From contig NZ_CBQR020000025.1 of the NCBI RefSeq assembly GCF_000455485.1, forward strand, positions 1-64,000: a stretch of DNA of 64,000 nt. The letters are read 5' to 3'. This DNA is from Gorillibacterium massiliense (GTDB lineage: Bacteria > Bacillota > Bacilli > Paenibacillales > NBRC-103111). Made by a program: the position numbers and the translations under genes. This document shows positions 9,198-18,794 of the stretch, piece by piece; the stretch's first letter is position 1, and every line of letters begins with the position of its first letter. The notes below the pieces were generated by a model. That model saw only the letters and a list, made by a program, of their open reading frames with translations, did no database searches and was not told the origin of the DNA.

Positions 9198-9222
9198 ATT
9201 GTTGTATCTTATGTAATTTGAA

Positions 9223-9274
9223 GATTCGCAAAGTAAAATCGCCAATTTTTACTTCTATCCTTAACCTGCGAATC
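9223..9274 (+). other. Structured segment in the rny 5' leader
   Basis: GATTCGC (9223) pairs with GCGAATC (9268), enclosing a second perfect 8-bp stem AAGTAAAA/TTTTACTT (9231-9238 with 9247-9254). The two stacked helices are separated by a 13-base one-sided bulge. No T tract follows, so it is not a terminator. It might be a regulatory or processing element of the RNase Y message. Confidence 0.5.
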
Positions 9275-9407
9275 GCTATGCTAAATTCAGACTGGGTGCC
9301 GCATGCATGCCGGCCTGCTGAAAATGATTGCGCACAACCACAAAAATGACAATTGAATGACGGATCCCAAGCTAACCCCTTGAGGAGAAGCGAGGAGGTG
9401 AAACAGG

Positions 9408-10958
9408 ATGGGCGATTTAGGAATCGTCTGGGTTATCATCTCTCTCTTAGGAGGCCTCCTTCTTGGTTTTGGGATTGGATATTTTATCCGGAAATCTCTT
9501 GCTGAGGCGAAAATTTCAAGTGCAGAAGTCGCTGCCGCGCAAATTGTAGAGAATGCGAAGAAAGAAGCGGACGCTACAAAGAAAGAAACCGTGCTTGAAG
9601 CGAAGGATGAAATTCATAAACTTCGTGCCGAAGCGGATCGAGACATTCGCGAACGTCGGAATGAAACACAACGACAAGAACGTCGATTGATGCAAAAAGA
9701 GGAATCACTGGATAAAAAATTAGAATCTCTGGAACGCAAAGAAGAACAAATGGCTAACAAAGAGAAGCGGATCGATGAAACCCAGGCACAGATTGATCAG
9801 CTTTTGAAAAACCAGGTTGCTGAATTGGAACGGATTTCCGGCTTGACTACGGAAGACGCAAAAGAGATCATCCTGACCAATGTTGAGCAAGAAGTACGCC
9901 ATGAAACGGCACAGTTGATTAAGGAAATCGAACAACAAGCTAAAGAAGAAGCCGATAAGAAAGCACGGGAGATCATTACGCTGGCGATTCAGCGCTGCGC
10001 AGCTGATCATGTGGCAGAAACGACGGTATCTGTCGTGACCTTGCCGAATGAAGAAATGAAAGGCCGGATTATCGGTCGGGAAGGCCGAAACATCCGGGCT
10101 CTGGAAACTCTTACCGGGATCGATCTTATTATCGACGATACTCCCGAAGCGGTTATCCTCTCCGGTTTCGATCCGATCCGCAGAGAAATTGCCCGTAACG
10201 CACTGGAAAAACTGGTGGCGGACGGGCGGATTCATCCGGCGCGTATCGAGGAAATGGTGGAGAAATCCCGCAAGGAAGTGGACGAACGGATTCGCGAATA
10301 CGGCGAGCAAGCCACCTTCGAGGTTGGCGTTCACGGATTGCATCCGGATTTGATCAAGATTTTGGGCAGACTGCGTTTCCGTACCAGCTATGGTCAGAAC
10401 GTGCTGAAGCATTCCATGGAAGTGGCCTATCTGGCAGGTCTTATGGCAGGAGAACTCGGGGAAGACGTGACATTGGCGAAGCGTTCCGGACTTCTGCACG
10501 ACATCGGCAAAGCCCTTGACCACGAAGTGGAAGGCTCTCACGTGGAAATCGGCGTTGAAATCGCCAAGAAATACCGGGAGCACCCGGTTGTCGTCAACAG
10601 TATCGCCTCTCACCACGGTGATACGGAAGCGACGTCCGTTATCGCGATGCTCGTTGGTGCAGCGGATGCTTTGTCCGCAGCAAGACCGGGAGCACGCAGA
10701 GAAACGTTGGAAACCTATATCAAGCGTCTGGAGCGTTTGGAGGAAATTTCTGAGTCCTTTGAAGGAGTCGAAAAATCCTACGCAATTCAGGCTGGTCGGG
10801 AAATCCGCGTTATGGTACAACCGGAAAAAGTGGACGATACGGAAGCGTTCCGCCTAGCCCGTGACATCACGAAGAAGATCGAGAATGAACTGGATTATCC
10901 AGGCCATATTAAGGTCACAGTCATTCGTGAAACTCGCGCGGTGGAATACGCCAAATAA
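9408..10958 (+). CDS. rny: Ribonuclease Y
   Basis: 516 residues in the RNase Y order: an N-terminal membrane anchor (about 5-27, with [12 protein letters not shown]), a long charged coiled coil (about 30-190), a KH RNA-binding domain ([15 protein letters not shown]), and an HD phosphohydrolase domain with [12 protein letters not shown]. RNase Y is the membrane-bound endoribonuclease that starts mRNA decay in Firmicutes. ATG 9408 has GAGGAGGTG upstream. Its partner gene ymdB follows, and ricA lies nearby at 18795. Confidence 0.95.
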   Translation: MGDLGIVWVIISLLGGLLLGFGIGYFIRKSLAEAKISSAEVAAAQIVENAKKEADATKKETVLEAKDEIHKLRAEADRDIRERRNETQRQERRLMQKEESLDKKLESLERKEEQMANKEKRIDETQAQIDQLLKNQVAELERISGLTTEDAKEIILTNVEQEVRHETAQLIKEIEQQAKEEADKKAREIITLAIQRCAADHVAETTVSVVTLPNEEMKGRIIGREGRNIRALETLTGIDLIIDDTPEAVILSGFDPIRREIARNALEKLVADGRIHPARIEEMVEKSRKEVDERIREYGEQATFEVGVHGLHPDLIKILGRLRFRTSYGQNVLKHSMEVAYLAGLMAGELGEDVTLAKRSGLLHDIGKALDHEVEGSHVEIGVEIAKKYREHPVVVNSIASHHGDTEATSVIAMLVGAADALSAARPGARRETLETYIKRLERLEEISESFEGVEKSYAIQAGREIRVMVQPEKVDDTEAFRLARDITKKIENELDYPGHIKVTVIRETRAVEYAK

Positions 10959-10970
10959 CATGAAGCGAAG

Positions 10971-10998
10971 GAAAAGTGGCCGTAAGGCCACTTTTCTC
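10971..10998 (+). terminator. Terminator after rny
   Basis: GAAAAGTGGCC, loop GTAA, GGCCACTTTTC; the T run is partly within the stem. Confidence 0.8.
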
Positions 10999-11046
10999 TT
11001 CCATTAGACGGTGTTAGCCGAATACCTTTACTGCAGGAGGACCTGA

Positions 11047-11844
11047 ATGAACATTCTTTTTATTGGCGATATCGTTGGGGCTGTAGGGCGAAATGCGCTT
11101 AAACAGCAGCTGCCGTCGCTGAAAACCAAATATCGGCCGGACATCATTCTGGTCAACGGTGAAAATGCCGCCCACGGCCGGGGCATTACCCGTCAAATTG
11201 CTCGGGAGTTTTTCGAGTGGGGCGTACACGGCATCTCTATGGGCAACCACACCTGGGATCAGAAAGAGATTTTCGATTTCATTGACGATGAACCGAGAAT
11301 GGTTCGACCGGCTAATTATCCGCCGGGAACTCCCGGAAGAGGCTGGACGACGATAAAAGGATTGAATGGAAAAGAATTGGTGCTGATCAATTTGATGGGT
11401 CGAGCATTTCTTCCGCCACTCGACGATCCTTTTCAGAAAGCTGACGATATTTTAAAATCGCTGCCGGATCGGAAACGTCCGGTGTTTGTTGATTTTCACG
11501 CTGAGGCGACCTCCGAAAAGATCGCCATGGGCTGGCATCTGGATGGCCGCGTAGCCGCCGTTGTCGGTACCCACACCCATGTGCAGAGTCACGACGAACG
11601 GGTGCTGCCCGGTGGAACCGCCTATGTGACCGATGTAGGCATGACCGGACCAATGAACGGCATCCTTGGCATGGAGAAGGAATCCGTGTTGCAGAAGTTC
11701 AAGACATCGCTGCCGGTGCGATTTGTAGTCGACGAAGGCAAATGGCATTTTCATGGCGTAGCCGTGGAAACTGACGATGCCACTGGGCTCGCCAAGAGCA
11801 TCAAGCTGATTCGTTTGAACGAAGACCAATTCATTATGGAATAG
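11047..11844 (+). CDS. ymdB: YmdB family metallophosphoesterase (2',3'-cyclic nucleotide phosphodiesterase)
   Basis: 265 residues beginning MNILFIGDIVGAVGRNALKQ, with GNHTWD, DFHAEATSEK and GTHTHVQSHDE, the metal-ligand motifs of the YmdB/DR1281 family. In B. subtilis YmdB hydrolyses cyclic nucleotides and affects biofilm and motility decisions; it is conserved next to rny. ATG 11047 has GCAGGAGGA upstream. Confidence 0.9.
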   Translation: MNILFIGDIVGAVGRNALKQQLPSLKTKYRPDIILVNGENAAHGRGITRQIAREFFEWGVHGISMGNHTWDQKEIFDFIDDEPRMVRPANYPPGTPGRGWTTIKGLNGKELVLINLMGRAFLPPLDDPFQKADDILKSLPDRKRPVFVDFHAEATSEKIAMGWHLDGRVAAVVGTHTHVQSHDERVLPGGTAYVTDVGMTGPMNGILGMEKESVLQKFKTSLPVRFVVDEGKWHFHGVAVETDDATGLAKSIKLIRLNEDQFIME

Positions 11845-11850
11845 AGGATC

Positions 11851-11885
11851 AAGAGAGCAGGCCTAATGGCTTGCTCTCTTTTTTG
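11851..11885 (+). terminator. Terminator after ymdB
   Basis: AAGAGAGCAGGCC, loop TAAT, GGCTTGCTCTCTT, then a TTTTTTG tail. Confidence 0.88.
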
Positions 11886-12011
11886 TGCAAGACCATGGAA
11901 AATATTTCAAGTCATTTTCTCCAAGGGCTTGCCACTTGGTATGTTCGTATAAGGCGGCGAATAGATTAGGGTATAGGAATCCCAACCACCATTCCCGAGG
12001 AGGTACTTTTC

Positions 12012-12272
12012 ATGGAAGTATTAAAAGTTTCAGCAAAATCCAATCCAAATTCCGTTGCCGGCGCATTGGCCGGCGTATTGCGCGAGCGTGGGGCCGCCGA
12101 GTTGCAAGCTATTGGCGCAGGCGCCTTGAATCAGGCGATTAAAGCGGTAGCGATAGCCCGCGGATTTGTTGCGCCTAGCGGCGTGGATCTGATCTGCGTG
12201 CCGGCTTTTACGGATATTGTTATCGATGGTGAAGATCGGACAGCCATCAAACTGATCGTAGAGCCCCGTTAA
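12012..12272 (+). CDS. spoVS: Stage V sporulation protein S
   Basis: 86 residues, MEVLKVSAKSNPNSVAGALA to the end, with the Alba-like SpoVS composition (GALNQAIKAVAIARGF). SpoVS is needed for efficient spore coat and core development and is highly conserved in spore formers. The start follows CGAGGAGGT. A short hairpin terminates it, so it is probably monocistronic. I looked for a sigma-H promoter upstream and saw no convincing one. Confidence 0.95.
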   Translation: MEVLKVSAKSNPNSVAGALAGVLRERGAAELQAIGAGALNQAIKAVAIARGFVAPSGVDLICVPAFTDIVIDGEDRTAIKLIVEPR

Positions 12273-12329
12273 TAGCGGACAATCGATTGCTCCTTGCATG
12301 GAATGATTGGGATGAATAGTTTTATCTTC

Positions 12330-12350
12330 AAACGGCGCAAGCCGTTTTTC
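12330..12350 (+). terminator. Terminator after spoVS
   Basis: AAACGGC, loop GCAA, GCCGTTTTTC. Confidence 0.75.
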
Positions 12351-12388
12351 CATGTGCATAGAAATTTGGAGACAAAGGGGGTTAAACA

Positions 12389-13333
12389 TTGGTTATGCAT
12401 GTGATCGATACCCACTGCGATATTTTGAGCCGGATGCTTGCGGATCCTACGATTTCATTCGCGATCGAATCTACGGGGGCTGACGTTTGTTTGCCGAGGC
12501 TTCGTCAAGGGGGCCTGCGGCTGCAATTTTTTGCCTTGTACTTGTCGGAGCGTTTCGCTGATGCCGGGATGGGTCCAATTTTGGAGATGATCGACCTCTA
12601 CCGGGAGCGAGTGCTGGCAAGTGGAGAAGTCGTGCCGGTGAGAACTGTCAAAGAGGCTGAAGAGTCATGGGCTAGCGGTAAAATCGCCGGCGTGCTGTCA
12701 TTGGAAGGAGCGGAGGGGCTGCAAGGCAATTTGGTGAACCTTCGAACGTTGTTCCAACTGGGCGTGCGTTTTCTTGGATTAACCTGGAACCATGCCAACT
12801 GGGCGGCAGACGGGGTGATGGAACCGCGTCAAGGTGGTTTCACGGTGGCAGGCAAGCGATTGATCGCGGAGTGCGACCGGCTCGGAATCATTCTCGATGT
12901 GTCCCATCTCTCGGACAACGGGTTTTGGCAACTGGCGGAGCTTTCGAACCGTCCTTTCATCGCATCCCACTCCAATTCACGCAGCATTTGTAACCATCCC
13001 CGCAATCTGACGGATGAGCAAATCCAGATGATCGTACAAAGAAACGGCTGCATCAGTCTAACCTTTGTCCCTTGGTTTATCCGGGAGAAAACGCCGGTCA
13101 TCACGGATATTTTGCGTCATCTGGATCGCTTCTGTGCCCTCGGGGCTGTGGATCACATCGGCTTTGGTTCTGATTTTGACGGATTCGACAAGAAACTTCC
13201 AGGACTAACGAATCCATCCGATTACCCGGCATTCGGCGAGCTGCTGCTAAAGCACTTCAGCGAGCGGGAAGTGGAAGGATTTTTTTCTAGAAACTGGCAC
13301 AGCTTTTTGCTGAACAACCTTCCCGTTGATTAA
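12389..13333 (+). CDS. Membrane dipeptidase (peptidase M19 family)
   Basis: 314 residues of the renal-dipeptidase fold: the metal ligands are recognisable in DTHCDIL (H-x-D), SLEGAEGL (bridging Glu), SHSNSR and HIGFGSDFDG. The family is a binuclear-zinc dipeptidase that accepts D-amino acids at the C-terminal position. No signal peptide, so it is cytosolic here. TTG 12389 sits seven bases after AAGGGGG; ATG 12395 is possible with a long spacer. It lies between spoVS and korA, a context also seen in other Paenibacillaceae as I recall it. Confidence 0.88.
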   Translation: MVMHVIDTHCDILSRMLADPTISFAIESTGADVCLPRLRQGGLRLQFFALYLSERFADAGMGPILEMIDLYRERVLASGEVVPVRTVKEAEESWASGKIAGVLSLEGAEGLQGNLVNLRTLFQLGVRFLGLTWNHANWAADGVMEPRQGGFTVAGKRLIAECDRLGIILDVSHLSDNGFWQLAELSNRPFIASHSNSRSICNHPRNLTDEQIQMIVQRNGCISLTFVPWFIREKTPVITDILRHLDRFCALGAVDHIGFGSDFDGFDKKLPGLTNPSDYPAFGELLLKHFSEREVEGFFSRNWHSFLLNNLPVD

Positions 13334-13739
13334 GCCGAAACCTGACATGTATATAGGGAATGATTGAAAAAGAATGGAAAAGCTAAGAAACCGTTTCCAT
13401 TTTACGTAATTCTATTAAAATCAATCTAATTTTGATATCAATTTCATCTAATAAAACTATGCTTTAAATCGTCATTTTCACTTGCTTTTTAATAGTGATT
13501 CTCATAAGCTTTTAGTGAGAATAGTGATAAAAATCCTTGACGTCCCGATAAAAAATATTAACCGGATGTCAAAGTGTTTCTCGGCGCTGATACTTGAGCG
13601 AGTGCGACGAGTTTTGGCGTGCAGGTTGACCTATTTTTTGCTTCCATGTTTTCAGATTGGGGTAATAGACTTCGTACAGTCCATTTTGCTTGCGGCGTAC
13701 GAAGTAAGGTACGTGGACAACCAAAAGGGGATGGAAATT
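13334..13739 (+). other. 406-base gene-free region upstream of korA
   Basis: AT-rich. AATGGAAA/TTTCCATT (13373-13401) is a hairpin that may terminate the dipeptidase gene. ATTCTCA and TGAGAAT (13498-13504, 13516-13522) form an inverted repeat flanked by two AATAGTGAT direct repeats (13491, 13521). It overlaps a weak promoter candidate, TTGCTT (13482) with TAAGCT 17 bases on. The korA frame stays open upstream to 13482, but that stretch looks noncoding. Confidence 0.5.
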
Positions 13740-15488
13740 GTGAAAAGTCAACTGTCTTGGAAGATTGGCGGACAGCAGGGCGAAGGTGTGGAGAGTACGG
13801 ACCGTATTTTTTCTACCGCGTTAAACCGCCTCGGGTATTATTTGTACGGATATCGGCATTTTTCATCGCGAATTAAAGGCGGTCATACCAACAACAAGAT
13901 TCGTATCAGCACCAAACCGATTCGTGCAATATCCGACGACCTGGACATCCTGGTCGCTTTTGATCAGGAAACCATCGATTTGAATGCCAAAGAGCTCACG
14001 GATAAAGGTGTAATTGTCGCTGACGAGAAATTTTCTCCGGTTGTGCCGGACGGCGTTAAAGCCCGCCTGTTTGCGGTTCCGATTACTGCGATTGCCGAAG
14101 AGCTGGGCACCTCGCTCATGAAAAATATGGTGGCCTCAGGTGCTTCTTGGGCGCTGCTCGGTTTACCCCTGGATGTATTCAAAAAGGCGGTGCAAGAGGA
14201 GTTCGGCCGTAAAGGCGCCGCTGTTGTAGATAAAAATATTCAAGCCGTCGAAAGAGGCGCTCAGTTCATTCTGGAGCATGCCGGTGGACCATTGGATGAG
14301 TTCCTGCTTGAGCCGGCGGATGGCAAGCAAAAGCTGTTCATGATCGGCAACGATGCCATCGCTTTGGGAGCTGTTGCGGCAGGCTGCCGGTTCATGTCTG
14401 CCTACCCGATTACCCCTGCTTCGGAAATTATGGAGTATATGACGAAAACCTTGCCGAAGCTGGGCGGAGCTGTCATTCAGACAGAAGATGAAATCGCAGC
14501 CATTACCATGGCAATCGGTGCCAATTTTGGGGGTGCCCGGACGATGACGGCATCTGCCGGCCCCGGCTTGTCGCTGATGATGGAAGCTATCGGCCTTGCC
14601 GGCATGACGGAAACGCCTGTGGTCATCGTCGATACTCAGCGGGGCGGACCATCTACCGGCCTGCCGACGAAACAGGAGCAAAGTGATATCAACGCCATGA
14701 TTTACGGAACGCACGGTGAGATTCCGAAGATCGTCCTTTCGCCCAGTACATTGGAGGAATGCTTCTACGATACGATTGAAGCTTTCAATCTGGCGGAGCA
14801 ATACCAGTGCCCGGTTATCGTGGTAACGGATTTGCAGCTTAGCTTGGGCAAGCAATCGGCGATTCCTTTTGACTATAACAAAATCGTTATCAACCGGGGC
14901 AAGCTGGTTACGGAAGTACCGGATCGCGAAGACGGCAGCTTGTTCAAGCGTTACGCCCTTAATGAGGATTGCATTTCGCCTCGGGTGATCCCCGGGGTGA
15001 AAAACGGCATCCACCACGTGACTGGCGTTGAGCACGGAGAGGATGGACGCCCTTCGGAAAGCCCGCTGAACCGCAAGAAAATGATGGATAAACGTCTTGG
15101 TAAGCTCAGCAACCTGCAGGTGACCAATCCGATCTTGGTTGACGCTCCTCATGAGACGCCTGATGTGCTTCTCATCGGCATGGGCTCTACCGGCGGTACC
15201 ATCGACGAAGCTCGGGCTCGCTTGCAAAATGAAGGCATCACCTCCAACCACGTGACGGTGCGCCTCTTGCATCCGTTCCCGGCTGAAGAGCTCCGGCCTT
15301 ATATCGAAAAAGCCAAACGGGTTGTTGTCGTCGAAAATAACGCCACCGCCCAGCTGGCTAACCTGATCAAGCTGAACGTTCAGGGCAGCGCAGAAAAAAT
15401 CCACAGCCACTTGAAATATAACGGCAATCCGTTCCTGCCGTCAGAAATCTACTCGGAATGCAAGGAGATGTTCGTATGGCAACGCTAA
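13740..15488 (+). CDS. korA: 2-oxoacid:ferredoxin oxidoreductase, fused gamma-alpha subunit
   Basis: 582 residues. Residues 1 to about 185 are the gamma domain (GGQQGEGV and the GYRHFSSRIKGGHTNNK stretch); from about 200 comes the alpha pyrimidine-binding domain with YPITPASEIMEYM. It pairs with KorB to decarboxylate a 2-oxoacid with CoA and ferredoxin, giving acyl-CoA and reduced ferredoxin. The preferred substrate (2-oxoglutarate, pyruvate or branched-chain) cannot be told from sequence. GTG 13740 has AAGGGG nine bases upstream; ATG 13731 has no ribosome site. It overlaps korB by 13 bases. Confidence 0.88.
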   Translation: MKSQLSWKIGGQQGEGVESTDRIFSTALNRLGYYLYGYRHFSSRIKGGHTNNKIRISTKPIRAISDDLDILVAFDQETIDLNAKELTDKGVIVADEKFSPVVPDGVKARLFAVPITAIAEELGTSLMKNMVASGASWALLGLPLDVFKKAVQEEFGRKGAAVVDKNIQAVERGAQFILEHAGGPLDEFLLEPADGKQKLFMIGNDAIALGAVAAGCRFMSAYPITPASEIMEYMTKTLPKLGGAVIQTEDEIAAITMAIGANFGGARTMTASAGPGLSLMMEAIGLAGMTETPVVIVDTQRGGPSTGLPTKQEQSDINAMIYGTHGEIPKIVLSPSTLEECFYDTIEAFNLAEQYQCPVIVVTDLQLSLGKQSAIPFDYNKIVINRGKLVTEVPDREDGSLFKRYALNEDCISPRVIPGVKNGIHHVTGVEHGEDGRPSESPLNRKKMMDKRLGKLSNLQVTNPILVDAPHETPDVLLIGMGSTGGTIDEARARLQNEGITSNHVTVRLLHPFPAEELRPYIEKAKRVVVVENNATAQLANLIKLNVQGSAEKIHSHLKYNGNPFLPSEIYSECKEMFVWQR

Positions 15489-16342
15489 AGGACTTCCGCA
15501 ATAACGTCAAACCTAACTGGTGTCCCGGCTGCGGCGATTTCTCCGTTCAAGCTGCCATCCAACGGGCAGCTGCTAATGTCGGCCTGGAACCGGAGAATCT
15601 CGCGATCGTATCCGGTATCGGCTGCTCCGGTAGAATCTCCGGCTACGTTAATGCTTACGGTTTCCACGGCATACACGGCCGCTCGCTGCCTATTGCTCAA
15701 GGTCTTAAAATGGCCAATCGCGAACTGACGGTACTTGCTTCCGGTGGCGACGGTGACGGCTTCGCCATCGGCATGGGGCATACAGTGCATGCCATTCGCC
15801 GCAACATCGATATGACCTATATTGTCATGGATAATCAGATTTATGGTCTGACCAAGGGGCAAACGTCACCCCGCAGCGCTGCCGGCTTCAAGACGAAGAG
15901 TACGCCTAACGGCTCCATCGAATCGACCTTGGCACCGTTGGAAATTGCTATCGCTTCCGGGGCAACCTTCGTCGCCCAATCTTTCTCCAGCAATTTGAAG
16001 CAATTGACGGAGCTCATTGAAGAAGGCATCAAGCACAAAGGCTTCTCGTTCATCAACGTCTTCAGCCCGTGCGTAACTTTCAATAAAGTGAACACCTACG
16101 ATTGGTTTAAAGAGAATCTTCATGACGTGAGCGAGTTTGAGGGCTATGATCCATCCAACCGCGCTCAAGCGATGATGAAGCTAATGGAAACCGAAGGCTT
16201 GATCACCGGGCTCATCTATCAGGATAAAACCCGTCCCAGCTATGAGGACAGTGTTTATGGCTTCAAACCGGAAGGTTTGGCCAATCAGGACGTCATGCTC
16301 TCGTCCGATCAATTCGACAAATTGGTAGCGGAATTTAAATAA
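15476..16342 (+). CDS. korB: 2-oxoacid:ferredoxin oxidoreductase, beta subunit
   Basis: 288 residues with the thiamine-pyrophosphate binding core GDGDGFAIGMGHTVHAIRRN followed by VMDNQIYGLTKGQ, and cluster cysteines in NWCPGCGDF near the N-terminus. No 8Fe ferredoxin domain is present, which fits the two-subunit archaeal/Bacillus type. ATG 15476 has AAGGAGATG upstream and lies inside the end of korA, so the two are translationally coupled. Confidence 0.9.
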   Translation: MATLKDFRNNVKPNWCPGCGDFSVQAAIQRAAANVGLEPENLAIVSGIGCSGRISGYVNAYGFHGIHGRSLPIAQGLKMANRELTVLASGGDGDGFAIGMGHTVHAIRRNIDMTYIVMDNQIYGLTKGQTSPRSAAGFKTKSTPNGSIESTLAPLEIAIASGATFVAQSFSSNLKQLTELIEEGIKHKGFSFINVFSPCVTFNKVNTYDWFKENLHDVSEFEGYDPSNRAQAMMKLMETEGLITGLIYQDKTRPSYEDSVYGFKPEGLANQDVMLSSDQFDKLVAEFK

Positions 16343-16351
16343 CAGTGTAAA

Positions 16352-16386
16352 AAAAAGGCGAAGAGAGACCTCTTTGCCTTTTCTTT
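16352..16386 (+). terminator. Terminator after korB
   Basis: AAAAGGCGAAGAG pairs with CTCTTTGCCTTTT (bulge of one), followed by CTTTT. Confidence 0.8.
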
Positions 16387-16464
16387 TACCGAAAAAGGGG
16401 TAAAATAGGTTAGGGGCGTTATGGATAACGCCAATCGAACAGTCGTAAAAGGAGTGGAATTATT

Positions 16465-17034
16465 GTGAAACAAGTGCCCGTAGGCGTGTCGGCCCGGCAT
16501 ATCCATCTGACCAAGGAACATATAGAAATCCTGTTTGGACAAGGATATGAATTGACCGTAATGAAGGATCTTTCCCAACCTGGCCAGTATGCCGCCAACG
16601 AAACCGTAGCGGTTATCGGTCCGAAAGGAAAATTCGATAAAATTCGGATTCTGGGCCCTGCCCGCAAAGCATCCCAAGTTGAAATTTCTCAAACTGACGC
16701 TTTTTCCATCGGCGTGAAGCCTCCCGTACGGGAATCCGGCAATATCGCAGGAACCCCTGGCGTTAAAGTTGTAGGTCCTGCCGGCGAAGTGGAACTGGAG
16801 GAAGGCGTGATCGTCGCTGCTCGTCACATTCACTTCCACACCTCCGATGCGGAGAAATGGGGAATTGCGGATAAACAAAAGTTGAAAGTGAAAGTAAACG
16901 GCACGCGTCCGCTTATTTTTGAAGATGTTATTGCCCGTGTTTCTCCTGATTTTGCCCTCGATATGCATATCGACACCGATGAAGCTAACGCAGCCGGAGT
17001 GAAAAACGGCGAAATGGCAGAAATCATCGACTAA
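16465..17034 (+). CDS. pduL: PduL-type phosphate acyltransferase
   Basis: 189 residues with two related beta-barrel halves. VGVSARHIHLTKEH near the N-terminus and VAARHIHFHTSDAEKWGI in the second half are the zinc-binding PduL signatures. The enzyme interconverts acyl-CoA and acyl phosphate. No N-terminal microcompartment-targeting helix is present and no shell genes are nearby, so it is probably a free cytosolic phosphotransacylase. GTG 16465 follows AAAAGGAG. Its place after korAB suggests it takes acyl-CoA from that enzyme; this is inference. Confidence 0.85.
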   Translation: MKQVPVGVSARHIHLTKEHIEILFGQGYELTVMKDLSQPGQYAANETVAVIGPKGKFDKIRILGPARKASQVEISQTDAFSIGVKPPVRESGNIAGTPGVKVVGPAGEVELEEGVIVAARHIHFHTSDAEKWGIADKQKLKVKVNGTRPLIFEDVIARVSPDFALDMHIDTDEANAAGVKNGEMAEIID

Positions 17035-17051
17035 TTATCGTCAAGCGTAAA

Positions 17052-17090
17052 GCCGCATTTCTTCCAATAGGAGGAGATGCGGCCTTTTTG
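17052..17090 (+). terminator. Terminator after pduL
   Basis: GCCGCATTTCTTCC, loop AATA, GGAGGAGATGCGGC, then CTTTTTG. Confidence 0.88.
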
Positions 17091-17120
17091 CGTAGGCAGC
17101 GAAAGCAGCCGCCAGATCAA

Positions 17121-17149
17121 TGGATATGCCGCAACCCAGATGTTATAAT
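17121..17149 (+). promoter_or_regulatory. Probable miaB-ricA promoter
   Basis: TGGATA (4 of 6 to consensus), 17 bases, perfect TATAAT; 54 bases before miaB. Confidence 0.55.
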
Positions 17150-17202
17150 AGGGTGTTGTATGCAAACTTATCAAACACAGCGATTCCATAGAGGTGACAA
17201 AC

Positions 17203-18711
17203 ATGACAAGGGAGAACCAAAGCTCAACGGACTTAAAATCCGCGCCGGGCGTAAAGGACTACTCCGCTTATTTCCAGCCGCCTTCTTTGAAGGATGCAAA
17301 AAAACGCGGCAAAGAAGAGATTCAGGTACATTATGATTTTTCCATTCCCGAAGAGATGCGGGAGTTTGGCGCAGGCAAGCGCTATTTAATTCAAACCTAT
17401 GGCTGCCAAATGAACGAGCATGATACCGAAACGATAAAAGGCTTGCTGGATGCTATGGGTTACACGTCCACGGAAGACCGGCAGGAAGCAGACCTCATTC
17501 TGTTCAACACCTGCGCGGTGCGGGAAAATGCAGAGGACAAGGTTTTCGGCGAGCTGGGGCATATGAAGGTGCTGAAACAGCAGCGTCCCGGACTGATGCT
17601 GGGAGTATGCGGCTGCATGTCTCAGGAGGAGGCGGTGGTCAATCGTATTTTGAGCAAGCATCCTTTTGTCGATATGATTTTCGGCACCCACAATATCCAC
17701 CGTCTGCCGCACATCTTGAAAGAAGCGGCCTTCAGCAAGGAAATGGTCATCGAGGTATGGTCCAAAGAAGGGGACATCATCGAGAACCTGCCTAAGAAGC
17801 GGGAAGGAATCAAGGCTTGGGTCAACATCATGTACGGCTGCGACAAGTTCTGTACCTACTGCATCGTGCCTTTTACCCGGGGGAAAGAACGCAGCCGCCG
17901 TCCTGAGGACGTGCTTGCCGAGGTGCGGGATTTGGCCCGTCAAGGCTTCCAGGAAGTGATGCTGCTCGGCCAGAACGTTAATGCCTATGGCAAGGATTTT
18001 GAAGACATCGACTATACATTGGGCGATCTGATGGATGACGTCCGTAAAATAGACATTCCCCGGGTGCGGTTCACCACCTCTCATCCCAGGGATTTTGACG
18101 ACCGGCTCATTGAAGTGCTGGCCAAAAAAGGCAATCTGATGGAGCATATCCATCTCCCGGTGCAATCCGGCAGCACGGAAGTGCTGAAGCGGATGAGCCG
18201 CAAATATTCGAGAGAGAGCTATCTGGAGCTGGTGGGCAAAATTCGCGTCGCCATTCCCGATGCTGTGCTTACTACCGATATCATCGTTGGCTTCCCCGGC
18301 GAGACGGAGGAGCAGTTTGAAGACACCCTGTCTCTTGTAAAAGAGGTCGGTTTCGACGCAGCCTATACCTTCATTTATTCACCCCGCGAAGGAACGCCTG
18401 CCGCAGCCATGGAGGACAACGTGCCGGAAGAGGTGAAGAAAGCTCGTCTGAAGCGGCTGAACGACGCGATGGCTGAGTTGAGCAAAGCCAGCAACGATGC
18501 CATGGCCGGAAAGGTCGTAGAAGTTCTGGTTGAAGGAGAAAGCAAGTACAATCCGGACATTCTCTCCGCACGTACCCGGACCAACAAGCTGGTTCACTTT
18601 AGCGGTCCGAAGGATTTGATCGGCAAACGGGCCATGGTCAAAATTACCCAGCCGAAGACTTGGCTGCTTATGGCCGAATGGCTGGAAGAGCCGGCGGTCT
18701 CGCCGTTCTAG
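17203..18711 (+). CDS. miaB: tRNA-2-methylthio-N6-dimethylallyladenosine synthase MiaB
   Basis: 502 residues with an N-terminal extension typical of Bacillus MiaB, the methylthiotransferase domain ([23 protein letters not shown]), radical-SAM cysteines CDKFCTYC with [12 protein letters not shown], and a C-terminal TRAM domain. MiaB converts i6A37 to ms2i6A37 in tRNAs. I chose ATG 17203, eight bases after GAGGT; an in-frame GTG at 17194 lies inside the ribosome site. Followed by ricA, as in B. subtilis. Confidence 0.93.
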   Translation: MTRENQSSTDLKSAPGVKDYSAYFQPPSLKDAKKRGKEEIQVHYDFSIPEEMREFGAGKRYLIQTYGCQMNEHDTETIKGLLDAMGYTSTEDRQEADLILFNTCAVRENAEDKVFGELGHMKVLKQQRPGLMLGVCGCMSQEEAVVNRILSKHPFVDMIFGTHNIHRLPHILKEAAFSKEMVIEVWSKEGDIIENLPKKREGIKAWVNIMYGCDKFCTYCIVPFTRGKERSRRPEDVLAEVRDLARQGFQEVMLLGQNVNAYGKDFEDIDYTLGDLMDDVRKIDIPRVRFTTSHPRDFDDRLIEVLAKKGNLMEHIHLPVQSGSTEVLKRMSRKYSRESYLELVGKIRVAIPDAVLTTDIIVGFPGETEEQFEDTLSLVKEVGFDAAYTFIYSPREGTPAAAMEDNVPEEVKKARLKRLNDAMAELSKASNDAMAGKVVEVLVEGESKYNPDILSARTRTNKLVHFSGPKDLIGKRAMVKITQPKTWLLMAEWLEEPAVSPF

Positions 18712-18794
18712 CGATTAGACGCCAGGATGTTGTTACTGCGTTTCTTAAGGATGTGTAGGATCGATCTAGTTGATAAAGGAAACGGGGGATGAAG

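Noticed and set aside
9720-10820. 366-codon minus-strand open frame opposite rny
   Set aside because: Shadow of the rny coding frame, rich in Phe, His and Cys, with no start signal.
11886-12011. Sigma-H promoter for spoVS
   Set aside because: Fragments such as AAGGCGG and GGAATC are present but spacing and sequence do not fit a convincing site.
13482-13739. N-terminal extension of korA by 86 codons
   Set aside because: The stretch is AT-rich, contains no ribosome site, and the family N-terminus (KSQLSWKIGGQQGEG) begins at GTG 13740 behind AAGGGG.
14163-15410. 415-codon minus-strand open frame opposite korA
   Set aside because: It is an antisense shadow of a well-conserved gene; composition is His/Arg/Gln-rich and no family motif or ribosome site was seen.
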